DNA from: Methanosarcina sp.
Lineage (GTDB): Archaea; Halobacteriota; Methanosarcinia; Methanosarcinales; Methanosarcinaceae
Reading direction: 5' to 3'
Assembly: GCA_003164755.1 (NCBI GenBank)
Contig: PLUB01000023.1
Span: 103,378 to 167,377 of the forward strand
Length of the DNA: 64,000 bases
Part shown: positions 10,712 through 21,090 of the stretch, piece by piece
How the letters are laid out: each line of letters begins with the position of its first letter
How positions within the stretch are numbered: position 1 is the first letter of the stretch
The notes under the pieces: model-generated
Databases searched by the model: none
What the model saw: the letters and a program-made list of their open reading frames with translations, nothing else
What the model was told of the DNA's origin: nothing
Translations under genes and position numbers: made by a program

Positions 10712-11098
10712 CTAAGCTCCAATAGAATCATTTGTTTGGAGCTTTACCCATTTTGTTTCAGCTATTGTGTAAGCAATCCTTCGTGTGCGATTATATTCAT
10801 TATCCTTACCTTCTGTGTCAGGTATGGCTATTTCTGAGAGAAAGATTTCACCTGACCTGTATGTAATTCCAAAGTAAATTCTGACAAGCTTGAGCTTTTT
10901 TGTCTCTATCACCTTAGAATACGGATCTGGATTTAGGAGATATTTTCCTTCCCCTTCACTGTTGCCACCTAAATGCAAGAGATAAGTGTCGAATTTCCAT
11001 TCTGGCTCTGGCCTGATCCTGAAAAATTTCACACCAGGTCTGGGTTTTTTAAGAGGAATGGAAAAAGTACATGAGTGATGAGCCTTATCACAAGACAT
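10712..11098 (-). CDS. Hypothetical protein of the polymerase cluster
   Basis: 128 residues, basic, mostly predicted beta strand, with no membrane segment. Distinct segments are GVKFFRIRPEPEWKFDTYLL near residues 22-41 and KLKLVRIYFGITYRSGEIFL. The family is not recognised. The ATG has AGGA just upstream. It is the first gene of a leftward run (this gene, the 44-residue protein, the polymerase). In many phage and plasmid modules a single-stranded-DNA-binding protein precedes PolA, so that role is possible but unproven. Confidence 0.5.
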   Translation of the reverse strand: MSCDKAHHSCTFSIPLKKPRPGVKFFRIRPEPEWKFDTYLLHLGGNSEGEGKYLLNPDPYSKVIETKKLKLVRIYFGITYRSGEIFLSEIAIPDTEGKDNEYNRTRRIAYTIAETKWVKLQTNDSIGA

Positions 11099-11710
11099 AT
11101 CCTAATTTACCTTAAATGTTTGCAAATGATACTCTCTGCTTGCAGTTGCAGGAATACTGTTAATCTTCGTCTGGAATGGACTCTTCTATTCGAATATGTT
11201 TTGTAACTATTCAACCTGGACAAAACTACATCAATAGCCCTTTTTATTAAGATTCAAATGACAAATTTCAGTGAGCTGATTTTCTTTAATTTGTACTCTA
11301 TTAAGGAATCTACATGCTCATAATATATTTATTTAGATTAGGTAATAAAAAGGGTTAAATTTCTAAAATTTAATACCTATTCAAATATCTATAAGTACTG
11401 ATAAAAACCTATGCATCAATGAAACAACAAATAATAACCATTATCACATACTCATTGACTCTGCATCCTGCTTTTTATAGCGAAAGAAACAGTATATAGA
11501 GTCAATCAGATATTGCATAACTTTCGAGCAATGCCATGCAATCAATCGAAAACCCAGAAAATAATAAAAAGTCTCATATCTTGAGAAAACTGTACTATAG
11601 TTCATCGGGTAATTTTATTCTGGGAAACCTGAAAGCATCCAGTGATCAATTATCAAAATATTTATCTGTAATCAAATGGTAGCTGAATTTTTAATCGTGA
11701 GGAAATTAGC
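11099..11710. other. Gene-free spacer
   Basis: About 610 bases of AT-rich DNA with no plausible coding region on either strand. It ends at the methyltransferase ribosome-binding site. Confidence 0.45.
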
Positions 11711-12295
11711 TTGGATTGGAATGAAGCATATAAGGGTACACCCCCATGGGATGTCGGTCACCCCCAGCCAGTTTTCGAAGCTCTTATAAAGGACGGAGAA
11801 ATTAAGCCTGGAAGAGCCCTGGATATTGGATGCGGCCGGGGTGATAATGCAATAATGTTAGCTATGAATGGGTGTGAAGTCACAGGTATCGACCTTGTTG
11901 AAGCTGCCATCTCTGACGCAACGGCAAAGGTCATAGAACGCCATGTTAAGGTAAATTTCGTCGTCGGGAATGTGTTAAGTATGGACAAGCTTTTCATGGA
12001 GGCTGAATTCGATATCGTTATAGATTCCGGTTTGTTTCATACGATGACGGATGAAGAAAGGCAAGTTTTTGCACGGCAGATACATAGAGTACTAAAAGCA
12101 GGCGGTAAATATTTCCTGCTGTGTTTCTCCGATAAAGAGCCCGAAGGCTATGGGCCCAGGAGGATTTCAAAAGCTGAAATTGAGCGTACTTTCACGCCAC
12201 TTTTCAATATTATATATATAAATGATTCGGCTTTCTATTCGAGGATAGGGCCACATAGCAGTAAAGCTTATCTTATATCAGTCGACAGGAGTTAA
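11711..12295 (+). CDS. Class I SAM-dependent methyltransferase
   Basis: 194 residues with a complete Rossmann methyltransferase fold. The N-terminal WNEAYKGTPPWDVGHPQP is typical of the TehB/thiopurine-methyltransferase-like group. Motif I is ALDIGCGRGDNAI (residues about 36-48), motif II VTGIDL, and the later DIVIDSGLFHTM and VLKAGGKYFLLCFSD complete the core. The substrate is unknown; relatives act on small molecules or metalloids. The start is TTG: GAGGAAA lies seven bases before it and no in-frame ATG exists in the N-terminal region. It stands alone. Confidence 0.82.
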   Translation: MDWNEAYKGTPPWDVGHPQPVFEALIKDGEIKPGRALDIGCGRGDNAIMLAMNGCEVTGIDLVEAAISDATAKVIERHVKVNFVVGNVLSMDKLFMEAEFDIVIDSGLFHTMTDEERQVFARQIHRVLKAGGKYFLLCFSDKEPEGYGPRRISKAEIERTFTPLFNIIYINDSAFYSRIGPHSSKAYLISVDRS

Positions 12296-12667
12296 TTAGA
12301 TTAAGGTAGATGTTGTGTGCTCTAGCTTTTAATTATATCAGAACAATAACTAATGGAATGTTGTAAAATTACAAATAGGTATTTAATATCCGAGTATCCG
12401 TTCAGGTTGTGCATATTGTCAATTGTTAAAGTTACAGAGGTCAAGCACTTTTCGGATAAACTCTTAAAAAGGGTTTTTAAAAAGCCAAAATATAAACTCC
12501 AAAATTATGTTCCCCAAAATAAATCCTAAATCCATTTTTTGTAGATGTACACAAAAATGCCATCTACTTTTCTTATCCAGAATTGCAGCAAATCGGAAAT
12601 ACTACCTTTAGAATAACATATATATATTACAATTCCTTTATGGTATAGGTCGAGCCATCTGCTTTAT
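12296..12667. other. Spacer with one end of a short repeat
   Basis: No coding region. ATGTACACAAAAATGCCATCTAC at 12544-12566 matches one end of the second short element family (see 49537-49650), so a half copy remains here. Confidence 0.5.
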
Positions 12668-12750
12668 GCCGAGGTAGTCTAGTGGTAGGGCGCAAGCCTG
12701 GAAAGCTTGTGGGGCTTAGCCCCTCGGGAGTTCGAATCTCCCTCTCGGCG
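12668..12750 (+). tRNA. tRNA-Ser (GGA)
   Basis: A class II tRNA of 83 bases. The acceptor stem GCCGAGG pairs with TCTCGGC and is followed by a discriminator G. The anticodon loop CTGGAAA gives anticodon GGA, flanked by CAAGC/GCTTG. A long variable arm (GGGGCTTAGCCCC) and GTTCGAATC T-loop are present. The CCA end is not encoded. It lies 300 bases before rps13. Confidence 0.93.
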
Positions 12751-13046
12751 TTGTATTTTCTACGAAATTGTTAATGCAAGTTTCTCAATATTTTCATCTA
12801 TATTTCAGCACTTTACTCAAATACTCGATCTTCGATTATTTTTCCATTTAATCTTGCTGGAATTCGTATTGAATAGAAAGCTAGTGAAGATAAAATTATA
12901 TACTGGTAGTTTCATGTAACTGAACTCATCAGTATATGCTGTAAAGAAGCTCCTTTAGAGAGCTGCTCCTGAGTTTTTCGCATATTTATTTTGGGTGTTC
13001 TATCAGGGGCTACAGGATGCTGTATGCACTCCATTGGAGGAAGTAT

Positions 13047-13505
13047 ATGGTAGAAGAAAAAAATAACGAAGAATTAAGGCATCTTGTTCGGATTATGAAT
13101 ACCGATCTGATGGGGGCAAAGCCGGTACAGTATGCCCTCACAGGCCTTCAAGGAATAGGGAGGCGCACTGCAATACTCATTGCAAGAGGAGCAGGAGTGA
13201 GTCCAACTGCTATACTTGGATACCTGCCAGACGAAGAAGTGGCTAAATTAGACAACTCTATCGAAAAATTTGAGGATATTGTTCCTAATTGGATGTTAAA
13301 CAGGCAAAGGGACGTAACAACAGGACAGGATAAACATCTGCTTGGAACGGATATCTTGCTGACCTTCAGAGAAGATATTAATAACCTGAAAAAGGTCCGT
13401 GCTTACAGGGGGCTCAGGCACGAAAGGGGCCTTAAGGTGAGGGGGCAGAGAACTAAATCTACAGGCCGCCGTGGATCAACTGTTGGAGTCAGCAGGAAGA
13501 AGTAA
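13047..13505 (+). CDS. rps13: 30S ribosomal protein S13
   Basis: 152 residues. S13 binds the head of the small subunit and contacts 23S rRNA and P-site tRNA. The helix-hairpin-helix part ([21 protein letters not shown]) is at residues about 32-52. The C-terminal tail has the diagnostic [21 protein letters not shown]. The ATG at 13047 is chosen because GGAGG lies eight bases upstream; the earlier ATG at 13017 lacks a site. It opens the archaeal S13-S4-S11-RpoD operon. Confidence 0.97.
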   Translation: MVEEKNNEELRHLVRIMNTDLMGAKPVQYALTGLQGIGRRTAILIARGAGVSPTAILGYLPDEEVAKLDNSIEKFEDIVPNWMLNRQRDVTTGQDKHLLGTDILLTFREDINNLKKVRAYRGLRHERGLKVRGQRTKSTGRRGSTVGVSRKK

Positions 13506-13527
13506 TTTTTCGATTAGGTGATTTTAT

Positions 13528-14564
<1,037 letters not shown>

Positions 14565-14622
14565 GTGAATTTTCAAAATTCTATTTTTTGAATGGATAAA
14601 AATATAAGGGAAATTAGGGTAT

Positions 14623-15420
14623 ATGACGATGGAAGTAGACATTCTGGAGTTATCGGAAAGATCTGCAAAATTCGTACTTTCCAATGTAAGTACATCTTTT
14701 GCCAACAGCGTTCGGCGTGCCATGATCGCAGATGTACCAACTCTTGCGATTGAGTATGTAAACCTTTATGACAATACCTCGGTACTCTATGATGAGCAGC
14801 TAGTCCTCCGTCTGTCCTTAATACCGCTCATAACGGATATAGAGACTTATGTACCACAGGCAGAATGTAATTGCGGAGGAGGAGGCTGTCCTGCCTGCGA
14901 GGTTTCATTAACCCTTAGCGCAGAAGGTCCAGCAACTGTTTATTCGCGGGATCTTATTTCTTCTGATCCCAAAATCAAGCCAGCTGATCCTAATATACCT
15001 ATTGTTGAGCTAAAAAAGGGGCAAAAACTCGTGCTTGAAGCTATTGCCCATATGGGATACGGTAGAGATAGTGTTAAATGGCAAGCTGGTGTAGCATGCG
15101 GTTACAAGAACGTACCTATTATAACTGTTGAAAACTGTGATGCATGTGGTCACTGTGCTGCAGAATGCCCAAAGGGCATCATAAGAATCGAAGGAACCGG
15201 AGCTAGAGTTGCTGAGGATGATATCCTTAAATGTTTTCTCTGCAGGCTCTGTGAGCAGGTATGTGACATCCATGCAATTAAAATAAACTTCAATGAAAAA
15301 GCTTTTGTGTTTACCATGGAATCAGATGGTTCTTACACAGCTAAAGCCCTTGCTCTAAATGCAGCGAACGTAATTAAAGGTAAAGCTGAAGAAATATTAC
15401 ACATATTAAACCAGCTCTAA
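14623..15420 (+). CDS. rpoD: RNA polymerase subunit D with two Fe-S motifs
   Basis: 265 residues. RpoD is the archaeal homologue of the alpha/RPB3 platform subunit and pairs with RpoL in polymerase assembly. The N-terminal dimerisation part includes SNVSTSFANSVRRAMIADVP. A ferredoxin-like insert has two 4Fe-4S motifs: C172-D-A-C-G-H-C-A-A-E-C-P and C204-F-L-C-R-L-C-E-Q-V-C. Two complete clusters are known from Methanosarcina RpoD. The gene is 58 bases after rps11. Downstream comes tRNA-Leu and then mobile-element debris, not the rpl18e-rpl13-rps9-rpoN genes that usually follow. Confidence 0.96.
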   Translation: MTMEVDILELSERSAKFVLSNVSTSFANSVRRAMIADVPTLAIEYVNLYDNTSVLYDEQLVLRLSLIPLITDIETYVPQAECNCGGGGCPACEVSLTLSAEGPATVYSRDLISSDPKIKPADPNIPIVELKKGQKLVLEAIAHMGYGRDSVKWQAGVACGYKNVPIITVENCDACGHCAAECPKGIIRIEGTGARVAEDDILKCFLCRLCEQVCDIHAIKINFNEKAFVFTMESDGSYTAKALALNAANVIKGKAEEILHILNQL

Positions 15421-15800
15421 CGACTGCTTAGATGCAGTCCATAATTTGCTTTTGTCATAATTCAAGTCTTATGATTCTGAAATTTTCAATGGGAGATAAT
15501 TCTCCGACATTTTGTATAATTGAATATTTTTTGTATTGTTTGCTTTATTAGGGTCTTTAAAAAGTATTGCAATGATCTTTTAAGTCTCGAAATGTTTATA
15601 TATTATCCATGATATTGTGAGGAATTGCCGGGTGCAAAGCACGCATATATCTCAAAATAAAACGAGACTTAAGGGTTGCCTAGTTCAGCAGAGTAAGTAG
15701 TCTAAGGACAGTTTTTATATTTTTGAGTAAAACTTCGTTTGCTGACAAAAAATAATATATTGATAAATGCTTGATATTAAGACAGATGAACATTCTATGT
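15421..15800. other. Gene-free spacer
   Basis: 380 bases between rpoD and tRNA-Leu. No coding region or clear structural RNA is seen. Confidence 0.4.
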
Positions 15801-15885
15801 GCGAGGGTTGCCCAGCCAGGTCAAAGGCGATAGGTTGAGGGCCTATTCTCGTAGGAGTTCGTGGGTTCGAATCCCATCCCTCGCA
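15801..15885 (+). tRNA. tRNA-Leu (GAG)
   Basis: A class II tRNA of 85 bases. Acceptor GCGAGGG pairs with CCCTCGC, discriminator A. The loop TTGAGGG between ATAGG and CCTAT gives anticodon GAG. There is a long variable arm and a GTTCGAATC T-loop. No encoded CCA. Confidence 0.93.
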
Positions 15886-15949
15886 CTAAATTTTATAATT
15901 ATCTAGTTTCGAGCTTTATTCATTTCGACAGCTTTTTCTTGTGAATTAT

Positions 15950-16295
15950 ACTCAACTGAAGGCTAAGTACTTATTGGGGTTCATACTTTCGCTTCTGAGA
16001 ACAAGTCACCAAGCGCGTTCCACGAATTATACGGGTTCAGATTCCAATTGGATCATGGTCTATGAGAGAGAATTTTTTGATGTTAATTGCAGAATTAAAG
16101 CCTCTATTATTTTTTTGTCTTGCAATCAAAACATTTACATTCTCTATCTTTTAGTGTTAGCTTAGAGATATGGTATCCACAAACATGACAGATCTTAGAT
16201 GATGGTTCAAACTTATCTATAGTATAATGGTTTTTCCTGACCATTCTGATTTATATTCTGATTTTGTTACAAAACTATTCCATGCTGAATCACCT
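15950..16295 (-). pseudogene. TnpB (IS200/IS605-type) C-terminal remnant, copy 1
   Basis: The minus strand encodes a decayed version of the TnpB C-terminus: zinc-finger surroundings (SKICHVCGYH-like, around 16190) and the final NAAIN-like block around 16080, with several stops. The DNA is closely alignable with 63590-63930, a better preserved copy. Only the 3' part of the transposon is present. TnpB is an RNA-guided nuclease whose guide RNA arises from this 3' end, but this copy is dead. Confidence 0.6.
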
Positions 16296-16309
16296 ATAAC
16301 CTGTGCTAA

Positions 16310-17033
16310 ATGGTTATTGCTTACATACTTCCTGTGTTTTTTACCTTAGTTTATGGATATATAGCCACCTATAATTGGAATGCAGAGCGTGTATTCTCAC
16401 CATTACTTGATATACTGCAAAGAGCCAATTCTCTCATTTCTGCTAGTCGTCTTATTGAACTTCAGTTTTTTCTGCCGCAGAGATTTGTAATAGAACTAGC
16501 ATCTATTATTTTGATTTTCATAACCCAAGTATGGAATATGATATTTGCCTGGTATCAATCACTTAAGGATATACCAATGTAGCTACATGTAGCTACGTGC
16601 AGCAAGCACTATTTTCCGCTTCAACGGCTGGATGTGATTTAAGACGCTGGAACTACCCTTTGCCGCCATAATCTTAATCTGGAATAGTATGATGAATTGA
16701 ACTGGAGGATGATTTTTCTTGATGGCTGTAGAGATATTCACCACAGTCAGCGTGATTTCATACTTCTTAGATTAGGCAGCTACCTTAAGGAGACAGTAAA
16801 TAAGGGAGATTTAACAACTATGATTTTGTGAGTTGTAACCCTTGTTTTTGTTATTGTGGTTCTTGACCAGTTAGTAGGTAGCCATTATTAACATGGGCAG
16901 ATAGATTAAGCTGGAGACAGTTGAAAGCAGGTTCTCATGCACTTCTTGGTTTTATGATGCGTGTCACCGTTCACCCATTATTCGCTGGTTTGCTCAAAAC
17001 TTATTCTCAACAGCAATCGAGAAGATGGGATAA
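16310..17033 (+). pseudogene. ABC transporter permease (COG4986-like anion permease) remnant
   Basis: The frame at 16310-16582 reads YIATYNWNAERVFSPLLDIL and ASIILIFITQVWNMIFAWYQSL, which match an inner-membrane permease of the NitT/TauT/COG4986 type. Downstream, in changing frames, the match resumes: GSYLKETVNKGDLTT near 16780, VTLVFVIVVLDQLV near 16840, and IIRWFAQNLFSTAIEKMG ending at the TAA 17031-17033. A segment of the middle is missing and several stops intervene, so it is a multi-lesion pseudogene. Substrate unknown. Confidence 0.7.
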
Positions 17034-17134
17034 AAATCCGTCATCGTTTTCCTATGACCGAACAAAAAAGATTTTAAGCCTTTCTTTCTGAAAAATAATT
17101 TATGCTAGTAATTCTTTTTTGTTTAGGTTTAAAA

Positions 17135-18115
17135 ATGAGAGAATTTGTTAAGCCGAGAGTTGTGGTTAGTAAATGCCTTGAGTTTGATCACTGCCGATAT
17201 AACGGAGGTATGATAAGCAGCTTAATCGTGGCAAAGCTTAAGGAGTATGTTGATTTCCTGCCTGTTTGCGCGGAAGTGGAGATAGGGCTTGGTATTCCAA
17301 GAAGTCCAGTGAGAATAATTATTGAAAAAGGAGAACACAGGCTGATCCAACCTACAAGCGGTAAGGATGTAACTGAAGATATGAAGGTTTTTTGTACTGA
17401 TTTTCTTGATTTACTAGTAAATGTTGACGGTTTTATTCTTAAATTCAGATCTCCTTCCTGTGGGCTGAAAGATGTAAAAGTTTATTCTTCTGTTAATAAG
17501 TCAGGAGCAATTGGGAAAACGTCAGGATATTTTGGGGAAGCAGTCCTGAAAAGATATCCTTTCCTTCCAATTGAGGATGAAGGAAGGCTCATAAACGCCC
17601 GTATAAAAGAACATTTCCTGACAAAGCTATTTGTATTTGCAGCTTTCCGGAAAGTAAAATCCGAAGGGAACATAAGGGATCTGATCAGGTTTCATACTGT
17701 AAATAAGTATCTTCTCATGGCTTATAGCCAGGCAGAACTCCGGAAAATGGGGGCAATTGTTGCAAATAAAGAAAAAAAATCCTTTTATGAAATGATTTCA
17801 GATTATGAAAGACACTTCTACAATGCTTTAACCAAACCTCCTCGATATACTTCGAGTATTAACGTACTCATGCATGCCTTCGGGCATTTTTCAGAGAATC
17901 TTTCAAACGGTGAAAAAACCCTTTTTTTTGAGTGGATTCAAAAATACAGGGAAAGAAAAACCTCTCTTTGCCCAGCAATAAACACAATCAGGTCATGGAT
18001 AGTACGTTTTGAGGATCAATATCTTCTGCATCAGACTTTTTTTGAACCTTATCCAGAGGGCCTGCTGGAAGTGGATCTTATAGCCCCCAACTTAATAAAA
18101 GATCTCTGGAAATAA
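17135..18115 (+). CDS. DUF523 and DUF1722 (YbgA) domain protein
   Basis: 326 residues. The N-terminal half (about 1-150) is DUF523: RVVVSKCLEFDHCRYNGG with two Cys, VCAEVEIGLGIPRSP, and KFRSPSCGLKDVKVY. The C-terminal half is DUF1722 (YbgA): LIRFHTVNKYLLMAYSQAEL and PPRYTSSINVLMHAFGHFS. The DUF523 cysteines may bind a metal or Fe-S cluster. The fusion is widespread; its role is unclear, although thiouracil desulfuration has been reported for DUF523 relatives. The ATG at 17135 matches the family start better than the one at 17102. Intact, with remnants on both sides. Confidence 0.85.
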   Translation: MREFVKPRVVVSKCLEFDHCRYNGGMISSLIVAKLKEYVDFLPVCAEVEIGLGIPRSPVRIIIEKGEHRLIQPTSGKDVTEDMKVFCTDFLDLLVNVDGFILKFRSPSCGLKDVKVYSSVNKSGAIGKTSGYFGEAVLKRYPFLPIEDEGRLINARIKEHFLTKLFVFAAFRKVKSEGNIRDLIRFHTVNKYLLMAYSQAELRKMGAIVANKEKKSFYEMISDYERHFYNALTKPPRYTSSINVLMHAFGHFSENLSNGEKTLFFEWIQKYRERKTSLCPAINTIRSWIVRFEDQYLLHQTFFEPYPEGLLEVDLIAPNLIKDLWK

Positions 18116-18121
18116 GTTATA

Positions 18122-19268
18122 GAGGATTTCGATAAACTCCGATGCATTATGACCATTGGAGAGTTTAGATATCTTTAAATAATTTTTACTCGTGAAAAAT
18201 CTTGCTGATTTTGCTCTTAAAGAGAAATAGACCCGTATTCAGCTAGTTGTTGATTACTTTCTGAAATTGATTCCTTAATTGATTGGAAATCTTTTTGTAT
18301 AATTTTTGAGTCCATATATTTTATCAAAACAGTTTTCAGTGGCAGACCTGAAGCTGACGTCATCATTATGTTCAGAATGCTTGTTTTACAGCAATTGCAC
18401 GATCTATCAGACTTTGAACTTGAGAAAAATGAATTGCTCAAAATTTCTTCAGAAAATGTTTTGGTTTTCCTGAGTATATATCCGACAATACCCAGATTTG
18501 GTTATTCAGAAAAAGAATTATTGATAACTACAAAGAAGAATCAATATGGGTGCAGTTGCAAAGACAACTTAATGGACTTGTTTTTGAAAATAAACACAGG
18601 AATGGTTTAGGATGCTATTTTTATCCATTCAGATCCTGGATACGCAAAAATGGATAACCTCGAGAAAATGAAGCCAAAAAAAGAGAAGCAGAAATGTAGC
18701 TTGAACAAAAATGGGTTGAGAGTCATACTTTGGGTATAAACTGCATAACATAATAGACAGGGATTATGAGCTAGTCAAAAGAGACAAAACAACCACAGAA
18801 TCACTTTATTATTTCAGGTAGATTTACCAGAAAAAGTGAAGTCGTTTACAGAGGAAGAAGATATTTTGGAGCAAAATCAAAATTTATGATGCAACAATGA
18901 AACGAGCAGTAAAAGAACATCCTCTGGGAATTAGTGATATATTTAAAAACAAGAGGATCAGTTCAAAAAGAGCTCCAAGATAACTAGTTTATGTAATAAT
19001 TAAAAAAAGATATTCCCAGCAGAAAAAGTTCTTCCCACTACTGTTCAAAGAGTAAATCTGAAGATTTTGTGTTAGTTTTTTGTTATAATTTTTATCAATT
19101 GAGAAGATTGAAAATAAAAGAGTATTTTGAGGATAGCGGAAGCTATCTTTAAAAACAAAGAATACTGGACAAGACAAAAATAAAATAAGGTCAAAATGCA
19201 AGTATTAGCGGGAAAGATTTGGACAGAATTCCCGCGAAGAAACAAATTAGAGGTAAATCGAGATTCTC
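18122..19268 (+). mobile_element. IS5-like element, degenerate, copy 1
   Basis: About 1147 bases flanked by TA on both sides. The left end is GAGGATTTCGATAAACTCC and the right end GGTAAATCGAGATTCTC, an imperfect terminal inverted repeat. The + strand holds a decayed DDE-type transposase: LVLQQLHDLSDFELEKNELL near 18380, MKRAVKEHPLGISDIFKNKR near 18900, with many stops. Copies 2 (26419-27342) and 3 (46628-47771) have the same layout. The IS5 family call is by resemblance. Confidence 0.75.
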
Positions 19269-19367
19269 TATATAATATTTTATCTATCAAAAGGATGACA
19301 TTAGACATAATAATCTTAATTCATTTTAAAAAAACTATATTAAACAATAATTGCTAATCCATAAAGG

Positions 19368-20614
19368 ATGCTGGGGAAGACAAAACGCTATCTTGAGGTT
19401 ACAAGAGTTCTTATAAAGTATAACCTTATTTCAGAATTACAAAGGAGCTATTGAAGGTAAATTGGTAGCTGTAAAGATTCTTAGCCCAAATCTCATTGAT
19501 ACTATAAATATAGATCTTTCTATCCTAAAAGATTTCAAGCTGATTATAAAAAAAATGCTCGTGATAGAACAGAAATTCGATATTGATTCTTTTTTACTAG
19601 AGATCCGGGAAATGCTTACCCGGGAACTTGATCTCAGAATTGAAGCTGTTAATATGCGGCGTTTTGAGGACAATTTTAAGAATGTGAAATGTTGCAGTGC
19701 CTAAAATTTATCCAGATTACTGTTCTGCCAATGTACTTACAATGGAATTTATCCAGGGAATTCAGATCAAAGATCTAATCGACATGTCAAAGCCGCAAAG
19801 CAAGAAATCGGAATACGCACGCACTATTACCAAGAGTTACCTTAAACAGGTCTATATAGATGGCTTTTATCATGCCGATCCTCACGGAGGCAATATGATA
19901 GTTCAAGAAGACGATATTATTGCCTTCATAGATTTTGGGGCTGTTGGGAGTATAGATGACGAGCTTAAAATAAATACTCTGGAGTTTTATTACGCTGTCA
20001 ATAACAGGGATGTGGAAGGCGCAACTCAGAGTTTTCTGAAAATAGGAGCTGCAGATGCCGGTGATGTGGATATTCGCAGGCTCAGGAAAGATATGGATAA
20101 CCTGATCGCAAACCAGAACTACGGGCTTGAAAGCAGGCAGAGTGACAATTTTGCAAAACTTGGGATGAAGTATGATATCTGGCTCCCCGGAGAATTTTCA
20201 ACTCTTCAGAGGGCAATCCTTCTCATCGAGGGAGTCTGCTTGGAACTCGACCCTAAATACAACATAAAACCTATTGCGATCTCTATTCTCATGGAAGCTT
20301 CTAAAAAGCTTAATATCTCAAAAGGCGCTGCTCTTAATATTGAATTTAGCACTGAACCAGCAGATGAAAAGGCAGAATTAAGAGCTGTAATCAGAGAACT
20401 TGCCGAGAAAATGGAAATGATGGGAGATAAGTTCATTTTCATGAAACAAAATGAGAGCATAATAAATATTTTTTCAAAGGAATTCTACTTTGCTGTCCTG
20501 CTTATAGTTTCGACTTATGTGCTGTTCAATGGAGGTGCTTTTTCCTGGGTAGGGTTAGTTGGGTTTGTGGGATCGGTTTTGATGGTTACTCTTGCTATAA
20601 TTTGGGGTAACTGA
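19368..20614 (+). pseudogene. UbiB/AarF (ABC1) kinase-like protein, broken
   Basis: An atypical kinase of the ABC1/ADCK family. The start MLGKTKRYLEVTRVLIKYNLIS is present, but the part that should carry the KxGQ motif is deleted. The frame resumes near 19450 with EGKLVAVKILSPNLID and LTRELDLRIEAVNMRRFEDN. A one-base frame change near 19692 then leads to VPKIYPDYCSANVLTMEFIQG, the catalytic HADPHGGN (about 19871) and FIDFGAVG, and a C-terminal membrane pair. With the N-lobe gone and a frameshift it cannot make a normal protein. The part from 19697 to 20614 could still be translated as a 305-residue fragment. Confidence 0.82.
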
Positions 20615-20621
20615 GGCGATA

Positions 20622-20708
20622 GAGGATTTCATAAATCCCACACTTCAACAAATTCTGATATAAGCTTTATAAACAACAAGCCATAAAATAGGGTTTGTCG
20701 AAATGCTC
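20622..20708. repeat. Short TA-flanked inverted-repeat element, copy A1
   Basis: 87 bases starting GAGGATTTCATAAATCCC and ending GGGTTTGTCGAAATGCTC, with TA on each side. The centre has ATAAGCTTTATAAAC. The ends match those of the IS5-like element, so it is probably a non-autonomous derivative (MITE). Confidence 0.72.
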
Positions 20709-20814
20709 TACAATAATTCCAAAGAACCCGGAGAAAAGCAGAAGGATGAAGGTAAAATTATAAAAAGTAATAACATTAAATGTAAGTCCAAATAATAAAT
20801 AGAGTACTGCAGCC

Positions 20815-21090
20815 CTGTTGAAAGAAAAGCTTGACTTTGCAGCCTCAGAGGGTACAGAGAGAGAAATAATCCATCCTTATGATTTCAGTTTAAAATAGCG
20901 CATAAGTTTTTGCTTGTTAAACTAAAGTGTGGGGAAGTTATGGAAAATGCGCGATGAATGACGAACTAACACCTGTTCTAGAGAAGCTGAAAGATGCTGA
21001 CGCATTTATACTTGGATCACCCTTTATCTTAGGAATTCTACTGGCGAGATGAGATCGTTCACGGACCACCAGATATTTCTATTTTTAGTT
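20815..21090 (+). pseudogene. Iron-sulfur flavoprotein (Isf-like) remnant
   Basis: Fragment of an NADPH-dependent FMN reductase/Isf-type redox flavoprotein. It reads LKEKLDFAASEGTEREIIHPYD, loses the Cys-cluster region, resumes as MNDELTPVLEKLKDADAFIL-GSP, and changes frame to LYLRNSTGEMRSF, matching the family's SPIYLGNVTGEMRSF. Both the N- and C-terminal parts are gone. Confidence 0.68.

Noticed and set aside
15010..15273. Minus-strand reading inside rpoD
   Set aside because: Shadow of the real rpoD frame with no family features.
16583..16603. Palindrome AGCTACATGTAGCTACGTG
   Set aside because: Lies inside the permease remnant and has no partner elsewhere in the window.
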